Source of the DNA: Bacteroidales bacterium
GTDB lineage: Bacteria; Bacteroidota; Bacteroidia; Bacteroidales; UBA12077
Reading direction: 5' to 3'
Length of the DNA stretch: 6,897 nucleotides
Assembly (NCBI GenBank): GCA_030600865.1
Contig: JAUVUS010000131.1
Location: 1 to 6,897, forward strand
The translations under genes and the position numbers were made by a program. Positions within the stretch are counted from its first letter, which is position 1. The number at the start of each line of letters is the position of its first letter. Below, piece after piece: positions 1 to 6,167 of this stretch. The notes beneath the pieces are model-generated. The model had not been told where the DNA came from. It was given only the letters and a program-made list of their open reading frames with translations, and searched no databases.

Positions 1-913
1 ATATATAAAATTTGGATGTTTCTTTATCGTCTATTTTTATAACTTGAATAAGAATAAAAAAATTATATATTAAAAATATAACAACAAATAATAAAAATAA
101 ATATCTATAAATCAGTCCAATAAAAAAAGTTGAAATTAAAGATAATATAAAAAGTAAAGGGATAAAATGACGTAAACTCAAGTATGTAAAACTTTTAGTA
201 ATATAAACAGTAAAGATATTCCATAGCCCATTACTATAATTATTTAGAGCTAATTTTAAAAAGTTTTCGCGAACAAAATATTTACATTTGATTTCCGGTA
301 TTAAATAAATTTTCCCTCCATTTTTCTTTATTCTCCTATTTAATTCAATATCTTGATTTCTGGTGAGTTTTTCATTATAGAAACCATATTTTATAAAGCT
401 TTCACGCTTATAACATCCAAACGGAACGGTATCAACTTCTTGTATAGAATCAGCCCCAATACGAAATAAAGAATTCCCTACACCAAATTTGTTTTGTAAA
501 ACTTTTCTAATTGAATTTGACTTTGTATTTTTATCTAGAACATCATTTATACAAATACCTCCTACATTGTCAGCATCTAGCTTTTCATGCCAATGTATCA
601 ACTTTGAAATATAATCTTTTGGGAAGCTAGAATGTGCATCTAATCGTATAATATAATCTGATTTAGAATTCTTTATAGCTAAATTGAGAGCATATGGAAC
701 AGTTTCATTTTTATTCTCTAACAGAAAAAAATTGGTATTATGTTTTATAAATTCTTCAATAATTGCAACTGTATTATCACTACTCATACCATCTATAATA
801 AAAACTTCGATCAAATGAACTGGATAATCAAAATTATTAACAGAATCCAAAACTGTTAGTATATTTTCCTCTTCATTTTTACAAGGAATTATGATTGTTA
901 CAGTTCTATTCAT
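1..913 (-). CDS. ExoA-like GT2 glycosyltransferase, 3' end cut by window edge
   Basis: Family 2 inverting GT-A glycosyltransferase that probably adds one sugar to a lipid-linked repeat unit on the cytoplasmic face of the inner membrane. I translated 304 codons without a stop from the ATG at 913 to the left edge; the C-terminus is missing. Visible motifs: the start TVTIIIPCKNEEENI (residues 4-18), the nucleotide-binding FIIDGMSSDNT (38-48), RLDAHSSFPKDY (90-101) with D-A-H in the metal-binding DxD position, the acceptor/catalytic motif NQDIELNRR (186-194), and a C-terminal membrane part that starts at SLRHFIPLLF (246-255) and has hydrophobic stretches at about 250-266 and 270-290. DAH, QDxE and SLRHFIP are typical of the succinoglycan ExoA-like subfamily. 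By family length perhaps 20-40 residues are missing. The start overlaps the end of the upstream GT4 gene by 8 bp. The sugar and linkage cannot be read from sequence. Confidence 0.93.
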   Translation of the reverse strand, partial: MNRTVTIIIPCKNEEENILTVLDSVNNFDYPVHLIEVFIIDGMSSDNTVAIIEEFIKHNTNFFLLENKNETVPYALNLAIKNSKSDYIIRLDAHSSFPKDYISKLIHWHEKLDADNVGGICINDVLDKNTKSNSIRKVLQNKFGVGNSLFRIGADSIQEVDTVPFGCYKRESFIKYGFYNEKLTRNQDIELNRRIKKNGGKIYLIPEIKCKYFVRENFLKLALNNYSNGLWNIFTVYITKSFTYLSLRHFIPLLFILSLISTFFIGLIYRYLFLLFVVIFLIYNFFILIQVIKIDDKETSKFYI

Positions 914-2006
914 TTTCCATTACTTTATATATCTCAATAAGTTTTGTTTTCTCGGTAATCCAATTATATTTAGACTTTACAGCTAATCGGCCATTTGCTC
1001 CCATCTTTTGGGCTATGTCATTATTCGTTAATAAATATTGAATTTTATTTGTAATATCGCCAATATCAAATGGATTTACAACCAATCCGCACTTATTTTC
1101 GATCACAATTTTTTCCCACAATGGAATATTTGAGACAATTAAAGGTAACCCAGCCAGCATATATTCAAACATTTTAGTTGGGAGAGCATCTAAATAATTT
1201 ATTGTTGGATGCAAAAGGACCAATCCAACTTTTGCCTCTTTATATATTTGATTAGCTTGTTCTGAATTGACATATCCAAACTCAACAACTTTACTCCAGG
1301 CTTCCATGTTTTTTACTTCATTTTCAATTTTTTTTGAATTAAATAATCCTCCCAGATAAAGAACAACATCTAGTTTATTTAAAGCCGTTACGATCTCTTT
1401 AATACCACGTACTTCAGAGATTGAACCAACATAACAAATGATATTTTTTTTGTTGTTCCAGTTCATATCTACATTATTATTAACAATCTCAGGAAAATTT
1501 TTAACCGTTATAGTGTTTGTATTAATTTTTTTAAAACGATTTTCAATATGCGAAGTAACTGTAACAATATAATTAAACCTTTTTGCCAGATGATTTTCAA
1601 TTTTTTCGAATATCCAACCAATAATTGCTTTCGGGATCAATGAAAAGTAAGGTTTGGATAATATTTGGCGAGGTAAATCCTCGTGCACATCATAAACTAC
1701 TTTTTTCCCTATACTTTTTAATTTAAATCCTATAAAAATTAACTCAGGATCGTGAAAATGGTACACATCGCAATTCATTGATACTGCTTTTCGATATACT
1801 TTTAAAGAATCAATAATAAATCGTTTGAATATAGATTTTTTTCTTAATCCGATATCAATTAACCTTACATTGTTTAATGTTTCGTCTCCCAAACCATCAG
1901 CTACAATTAAATAAACATCAAATAAATCACTTAATGAAATGCATTGTTTATAAAAAATCCGGTTTTCGTATCGGGGATGGACAGTAGTAATATGGCAAAT
2001 TTTCAT
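906..2006 (-). CDS. GT4-family glycosyltransferase
   Basis: Retaining GT-B glycosyltransferase of 366 residues, a normal length for family 4, expected to build the repeat unit at the cytoplasmic side of the membrane. The N-terminal Rossmann half begins MKICHITTVHPRYENRIFYK and holds HFHDPEL (83-89) and KKVVYDVHEDLP (101-112), a pair typical of a GT4 group common in polysaccharide loci. The C-terminal nucleotide-sugar half starts near IICYVGSISEVRGIKEI (189-205) and carries the donor-site stretch LPTKMFEYMLAGLPLIVSN (275-293). In the usual E-x7-E motif the second glutamate is E281, but the first position is D273. No signal peptide or membrane segment is evident. The ATG sits in an ATGA overlap (4 bp) with the flippase stop, and the gene ends 8 bp inside the next glycosyltransferase, pointing to translational coupling. 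Donor and acceptor are unknown. Confidence 0.95.
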   Translation of the reverse strand: MKICHITTVHPRYENRIFYKQCISLSDLFDVYLIVADGLGDETLNNVRLIDIGLRKKSIFKRFIIDSLKVYRKAVSMNCDVYHFHDPELIFIGFKLKSIGKKVVYDVHEDLPRQILSKPYFSLIPKAIIGWIFEKIENHLAKRFNYIVTVTSHIENRFKKINTNTITVKNFPEIVNNNVDMNWNNKKNIICYVGSISEVRGIKEIVTALNKLDVVLYLGGLFNSKKIENEVKNMEAWSKVVEFGYVNSEQANQIYKEAKVGLVLLHPTINYLDALPTKMFEYMLAGLPLIVSNIPLWEKIVIENKCGLVVNPFDIGDITNKIQYLLTNNDIAQKMGANGRLAVKSKYNWITEKTKLIEIYKVMENE

Positions 2007-3271
2007 CTTAATATTGATTTATCATACTGATTTACTACAAAATATATAAATATAAAGTAAACTGTATAACAGAACAAATCTATACCTACAAGTATTTTCA
2101 AAAAATCAATTATTTCAAGTCCCTCAAAAAGAAATAAACACATTAGTAAACAAAAATACATTATTTGCCAGAGTGCTCCAATTTTAATACGTTCCAGTCC
2201 TACAAAAACTACTGATAAAGGAGAAACAATAAATTTAATACCATATGAAAATATCAATATCTTTGTATAAACTCCCGAAATTATATATTGCGAACCAAAT
2301 ATCTGAAATATATTTTCAGCAAAAATCTCTATAAATAATATTCCTGCCAAAACAAGTAATGAAAGAATTCCTGCCAAGTTAATAATATCACTTTGAATTG
2401 GTTTTCTATTATTCTTCTTATCTGAAATTCTTTGTAAAAGAACTTGAGATAATGACGTGGTAATTATAGCTAAAGGAACAGCTAAAACTATTCTACTCAA
2501 ATCAAAATATCCAACTATAGTTTCAGTATATAACTTATTAATAATTAGAATCGGTAAGGATAAGCTTATGGTGTTAAATAAAGTAGGTATAGCATAAAAC
2601 TTAGGAAAATCGCGATATCTGTATAACATTAATCTAATTTGCGATATTTTAATATCTTTAAATTTGAAACCATGTTTTGATGCCTGGTAAATTCCTGATA
2701 AAAAATTCAATAAGTTTCCCACAAGATCACCTGCAAGAATTCCAAATGGATGTTTTAAAAACCCAATACCAGATTGAGTTGCTCCTTCGCCTGTTCGCCT
2801 CACTACTTTATTTATTGCAGAAGCTTTAAATGCCTTAACCCTGATCAGCCAATAATTAATTCCTTCATATGAAGCAAGTAAAAACACAGTAACCGGAAGA
2901 AAATAGAGCCATTTAGAGTAATTCTCAGGAAATTCGATAATTCTAGTCCAAAAAGGCCGGGCAATTATTATCGATAATAAAATAAGAAATGAAAATATTC
3001 CAATTATTATAGTTGAACCACCCAGTAAATTTGTACTTAATCTATCATATTTAGGAAGAACAATTGCTTTATTATATTGCAATGAAACCAATGAAACAAG
3101 TATGCTAACTAAACTAAAGTAAACAGCATAAGCCCCAAAATCAGCAGGCGAGTATAATCGTCTGGTAACTAACTGAAAGCCCAATGCTATAAATTGGGCT
3201 AAAGCTGTACCTAAAACCAGAACAGTTGTATTTTTAATTAAACTACTATTCTTTAGTTTTAATTTCAACAT
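2003..3271 (-). CDS. wzx: Wzx-like oligosaccharide flippase (MOP superfamily)
   Basis: Polytopic inner-membrane protein of the polysaccharide transporter branch of the MOP superfamily; it is expected to flip undecaprenyl-diphosphate-linked repeat units to the periplasm. The product is 422 residues from the ATG at 3271, a usual length. The start LIKNTTVLVLGTALAQ, then RRLYSPADFGAYAVYFS and LQYNKAIVLPK, is the recognisable N-terminus of these flippases, and the central FPKFYAIPTLFNTISLSLPIL precedes the second membrane bundle. Eleven to twelve hydrophobic segments are visible. Start choice: the reading frame extends 8 codons further to a TTG at 3295, but I prefer the ATG because its protein begins like family members and reduces the overlap with the upstream gene from 50 to 26 bp. 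No clear ribosome-binding site precedes either. The gene ends in an ATGA overlap with the GT4 gene. The symbol is by family and context; substrate specificity is unknown. Confidence 0.92.
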   Translation of the reverse strand: MLKLKLKNSSLIKNTTVLVLGTALAQFIALGFQLVTRRLYSPADFGAYAVYFSLVSILVSLVSLQYNKAIVLPKYDRLSTNLLGGSTIIIGIFSFLILLSIIIARPFWTRIIEFPENYSKWLYFLPVTVFLLASYEGINYWLIRVKAFKASAINKVVRRTGEGATQSGIGFLKHPFGILAGDLVGNLLNFLSGIYQASKHGFKFKDIKISQIRLMLYRYRDFPKFYAIPTLFNTISLSLPILIINKLYTETIVGYFDLSRIVLAVPLAIITTSLSQVLLQRISDKKNNRKPIQSDIINLAGILSLLVLAGILFIEIFAENIFQIFGSQYIISGVYTKILIFSYGIKFIVSPLSVVFVGLERIKIGALWQIMYFCLLMCLFLFEGLEIIDFLKILVGIDLFCYTVYFIFIYFVVNQYDKSILR

Positions 3272-5996
3272 TAGTCTTTTTAATATTATAAGCAAAAGGA
3301 ATTAATGATAATAATGTAAATGCCGGAACTGAAAAATGACTATTCCCGCTAAAAAAGGTAAAAGATAAGACCAATAAATAAAGAATTCCAAATAAAGTAA
3401 TTTTCTTTCTTAAGCACCAATATCTATAAAAAATTTGAACTAAAAAAACAATATATAACAAACCTCCTAATATTCCTGAATATAAAAATGCGGAAATTAT
3501 CGGGTTATGAGGATAATCGACTTCAACATCCTTATATAGTTCACTACTAAATATTGTCTTGTATATTTTCAAATATTCAAAACTCTTACCAAATAACTTA
3601 TTTTTAAACGAGAAATTTCTGTAATAAAACAAGGCAAATTTCCAACGATGTAATCGACTATCACTTAACGAATTTTTATTCATTTGATTATTATTCTTCC
3701 AATCCAAAAATAACTCCATATCTGAATCAGTCTTAGCTACAACGTAAGTTTCATTTAATGTCTTTTCAATATATGGTTTTAAGAAACTATACTGATAAGG
3801 TGTAAACTGAAAGTTTGAATCTTTCATTTGAATTTTTAAACTAAAATCAGAAACTTCAAATTGCTCTCCCTTACTAGCATCTTTTATTCCCAATACTAAT
3901 GCCCCTATTGCAGAACTCGATTCTTTAATCGAATAATTAACAGAAATTTCATAAACATTCTGCCTGCTTTCATTGATTTTTCTTTCTGTTTCAGCCTTTT
4001 TAAATATATAGATACTCCTTTCCGGATATCGTTTAAGATAAATTGTCGGTTTTTTATTTGATTTAATTGTTAGCTTTATTTTATTACTGGTATTTGGGAT
4101 ACATGGAATTACAGAAAAACACCTTGCCCATGTTTTATCATCAGGAGATACAAAAACTTTAGAATCTATTGTTTCCTCAAATAATATTGAAAAAGCCCCA
4201 TAGGGTCGAAAATTAGGTTCAAATTGATCACTTTTATCAAGAAAACAAATAAGAGAATCTTTTTCTTCTTTCGATAAAGATTTATATTCATTTATGTATT
4301 GCTGATAATAATTATTTATTTCCTTCCCTCTTTCAAATTGTACCCGCCTATATATGTTTAAAAAATCCTTATCATTGGAAACTATTGATTTTTTCACTTC
4401 AGGCATTCTGCTATATGTATGATCTCCTATGTAAAAAGTATCTGACAAAGATATTTCTGGTTGTAATTTTAGCACACCAAGACCCTTAGTATCAGAATCT
4501 GTTATAAATTTAATAAGAACGGGGTAAAATCCATTTTGTAACATAGTACCTATAACAATATCATCTATATTAACCCGTTTGTCTTTCAATTTTGATAAAA
4601 CAATTTTTAATTTTTCAGGTTTAACACCTTTATATTGTATATTGATTTCATTTTTGGAATTCGGAATTAAGGGAATATACATAGAAATGAAAGTTACTCC
4701 CTTCCGCGTTTTAATAAAAGATATTGGTATTAGATTATGCTGATTAAAAGGCGCTATGGGATAAATATTTTTCACAGATCGAATAGAAAAAAAATTTTTA
4801 TCAATGTAAGGTATTGGCAATAGATATGGTGCAAATGAAAAAGAATCTGATTCAATAAACTCTTCAGTCAGTACTTTCTTATACTCATCAGGCAAAATGT
4901 TAACAAACTGCTCAATAGAAGAACTAAAATTGCGAAGTTCGTTTAAACTTCCAAAAGCTTTATCATATAAACCATCTGTATATTCTTCTTGAAAACAACG
5001 ATTTGTTTTATAAAACATAAAGTTGTTTATCCATCCTTTAGATTCAAACATTAAAGGTAACCAGTCTTTTTTATACTGATCTCTATATGACGAAGAATCA
5101 TTAAGAATTGAAGAATACCTATATAAAATTTGGGAGTATTGAGATTTTACTTGTTGGTTATTCTCAGGAAATACTCTTTCAACAAAATAGCTTCTGAATG
5201 CTGCCGAACCCGAATAAAAAAGTATTGAAGATAATATAAATATGGATATGAGAAACACAAAATAATAAGATAAAATCCTATGCCTTGATTTCTTTAAATA
5301 ACTCCATAACAGGTAAACCAATAACAAAACATGAATTAAGCCAAAAACTAATAACCCACGCCTTGAGCCGGACAGTAAAACAGACACAACCAGTATTATT
5401 AAATAAATTGTGAACAGAATATTTATCCATCTGTTTTTTGCATTTCTAAAAAGAAAAACTATAATTAAAAAACAACTAATTAATGCGTATGCCAGATAAT
5501 TGTAATCAATTCTTATTCCAAAAAGTTTTCCAAACCTTATACTTTCATGGGAAACATTGTTAATTAATCCAAAAACAACAATTAAGAATAATACAATATA
5601 CCCAACTTCAAAATAATAGGTAAATAAGCTATATTGCTTTTCATCATGCTTTAATAATAAATGCAATAAACCAACAATAAGCCAAATATACAATGCATAT
5701 AATGACTCCTTATATAATAAGGAGACTCCCTTCGTATTCAATAAAACAGACAAAAAGAAAATAACAGAGACGAATAGATATAACCATGTTTTTTTTATAT
5801 AGCCAACAGTACTATCTAAAAAATCTTTTTTATTATTTTTAAATTGTGCAGAAACACCACCAATCACCAATAAAAATGAAATTCCCGATAAATAAAGCAT
5901 ATATGGAACTTTTCCATGAAGAAAAAGAGCAATCATTGCAAAGCTTAACAGCAGCAGTTTCCAATCAATCGAATTTTTAAACAAGATTTTTTGCAT
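3246..5996 (-). CDS. Wzy/O-antigen-ligase-like membrane enzyme with very large periplasmic insertion
   Basis: Predicted inner-membrane enzyme of the Wzy polymerase / WaaL ligase superfamily, which transfers undecaprenyl-linked glycan to another glycan or lipid acceptor in the periplasm. It has 916 residues, about twice the usual 400-450. Nine hydrophobic segments lie in residues 12-262 and three in about 832-904. The family signature LSGSRRG (208-214) is present, as is the periplasmic motif HNPIISAFLYSGILGG (830-845); H830 matches the histidine conserved in ligases of this type. SRLHRWKFALFYY (780-792) fits the arginine- and tryptophan-bearing stretch usually found in the large loop after TM9. 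Residues of about 263-831 form one long hydrophilic segment containing two related beta-rich modules (core copies near 436-531 and 625-724). The pairing with wzx favours the polymerase role, but a ligase cannot be excluded. The ATG at 5996 is the first ATG in the frame; an in-frame stop lies just upstream, and no Shine-Dalgarno is seen. Confidence 0.9.
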   Translation of the reverse strand: MQKILFKNSIDWKLLLLSFAMIALFLHGKVPYMLYLSGISFLLVIGGVSAQFKNNKKDFLDSTVGYIKKTWLYLFVSVIFFLSVLLNTKGVSLLYKESLYALYIWLIVGLLHLLLKHDEKQYSLFTYYFEVGYIVLFLIVVFGLINNVSHESIRFGKLFGIRIDYNYLAYALISCFLIIVFLFRNAKNRWINILFTIYLIILVVSVLLSGSRRGLLVFGLIHVLLLVYLLWSYLKKSRHRILSYYFVFLISIFILSSILFYSGSAAFRSYFVERVFPENNQQVKSQYSQILYRYSSILNDSSSYRDQYKKDWLPLMFESKGWINNFMFYKTNRCFQEEYTDGLYDKAFGSLNELRNFSSSIEQFVNILPDEYKKVLTEEFIESDSFSFAPYLLPIPYIDKNFFSIRSVKNIYPIAPFNQHNLIPISFIKTRKGVTFISMYIPLIPNSKNEINIQYKGVKPEKLKIVLSKLKDKRVNIDDIVIGTMLQNGFYPVLIKFITDSDTKGLGVLKLQPEISLSDTFYIGDHTYSRMPEVKKSIVSNDKDFLNIYRRVQFERGKEINNYYQQYINEYKSLSKEEKDSLICFLDKSDQFEPNFRPYGAFSILFEETIDSKVFVSPDDKTWARCFSVIPCIPNTSNKIKLTIKSNKKPTIYLKRYPERSIYIFKKAETERKINESRQNVYEISVNYSIKESSSAIGALVLGIKDASKGEQFEVSDFSLKIQMKDSNFQFTPYQYSFLKPYIEKTLNETYVVAKTDSDMELFLDWKNNNQMNKNSLSDSRLHRWKFALFYYRNFSFKNKLFGKSFEYLKIYKTIFSSELYKDVEVDYPHNPIISAFLYSGILGGLLYIVFLVQIFYRYWCLRKKITLFGILYLLVLSFTFFSGNSHFSVPAFTLLSLIPFAYNIKKTNVEIKTKE
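3825..4124 (-). repeat. Beta-rich periplasmic module, copy B core (within polymerase/ligase gene)
   Basis: Encodes residues 625-724 of the polymerase/ligase-like protein, the second copy of the module. It follows TW at 622-623, reads IPCIPNTSNKIKLTIK (630-645) and ends QFEVSDFSLKIQM (712-724). This order (W-x-R, 'IP-x-IPNT', strands, then a closing F-x-V-x-D-F-S-L strand) resembles carbohydrate-binding jelly-roll domains. It contains two cysteines, C626 and C632, absent from copy A, which could form a disulfide in the periplasm. Confidence 0.6.
4404..4691 (-). repeat. Beta-rich periplasmic module, copy A core (within polymerase/ligase gene)
   Basis: Encodes residues 436-531 of the polymerase/ligase-like protein. 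It shares with the second copy the ordered pattern I-P-x-I-P-N-[S/T]-x-N-x-I (441-451 here, 630-640 there, offset 189), then a K...KP stretch, an aligned tyrosine (Y491/Y682), G507/G698, and F521..D525 against F713..D717. Alternating hydrophobic residues suggest beta strands. The similarity is at protein level; I see no DNA-level repeat. A carbohydrate-binding-like jelly roll is my interpretation. Confidence 0.6.
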
Positions 5997-6167
5997 AATT
6001 AATATGAAAGTTCTTCAAAATGATTTATCTCCAATTTGTTTTGTCCACAAGTCAAGGGGTAACTAAATGATATAAAGGCTGTTATGCACATCTTATTTTA
6101 TCAAGTCACCCTGAGACTATCAATTAGGTGGCTTACTACGGATTTAAGGTAATAAAAATTAATAAGA
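5997..6167. other. 171-bp gap between aminotransferase and polymerase/ligase genes
   Basis: This is the only gap in an otherwise overlapping gene row. By hand count it is about 31% GC, no lower than the neighbouring coding sequence. On the coding (minus) strand one frame is open from 6166 except for two adjacent stops (TGA TAA) in the middle; its second half is a 30-codon ATG reading frame at 6091-5999 whose TAA lies 2 nt before the next gene's ATG. An imperfect inverted repeat, AAGTCACC (6103-6110) against GGTGGCTT (6127-6134), has a 16-nt loop and no following T-run on either strand, so it is not a convincing terminator. I found no good Bacteroidota-type promoter (TAnnTTTG with an upstream TTTG/TTG at proper spacing). 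Confidence 0.5.

Noticed and set aside
1328..1335. Runs of eight A or T inside genes (1328-1335, 1444-1451, 4787-4794, 5789-5796) as phase-variation tracts
   Set aside because: Runs of eight are expected by chance in sequence this AT-rich, all frames are intact, and the runs do not cluster near a gene start.
6016..6023. TCATTTTG on the minus strand as a Bacteroidota -7 promoter box
   Set aside because: One mismatch to TAnnTTTG, and no TTG/TTTG at the right distance upstream (the nearest are about 24 and 29 nt away).
6004..6066. 20-codon plus-strand ATG reading frame starting MKVLQND
   Set aside because: Very short, against the direction of every gene, overlaps the minus-strand small frame, and shows no recognisable similarity.
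6103..6134. Inverted repeat AAGTCACC / GGTGGCTT as a transcription terminator
   Set aside because: It has a mismatch or wobble pair, a 16-nt loop and no T-tract on either strand; kept only as a note in the gap entry.
6091..6167. 7-bp inverted pair TCTTATT (6091-6097) and AATAAGA (6161-6167) as element ends
   Set aside because: Short, all but one base A/T, no flanking direct repeats and no transposase; chance level.
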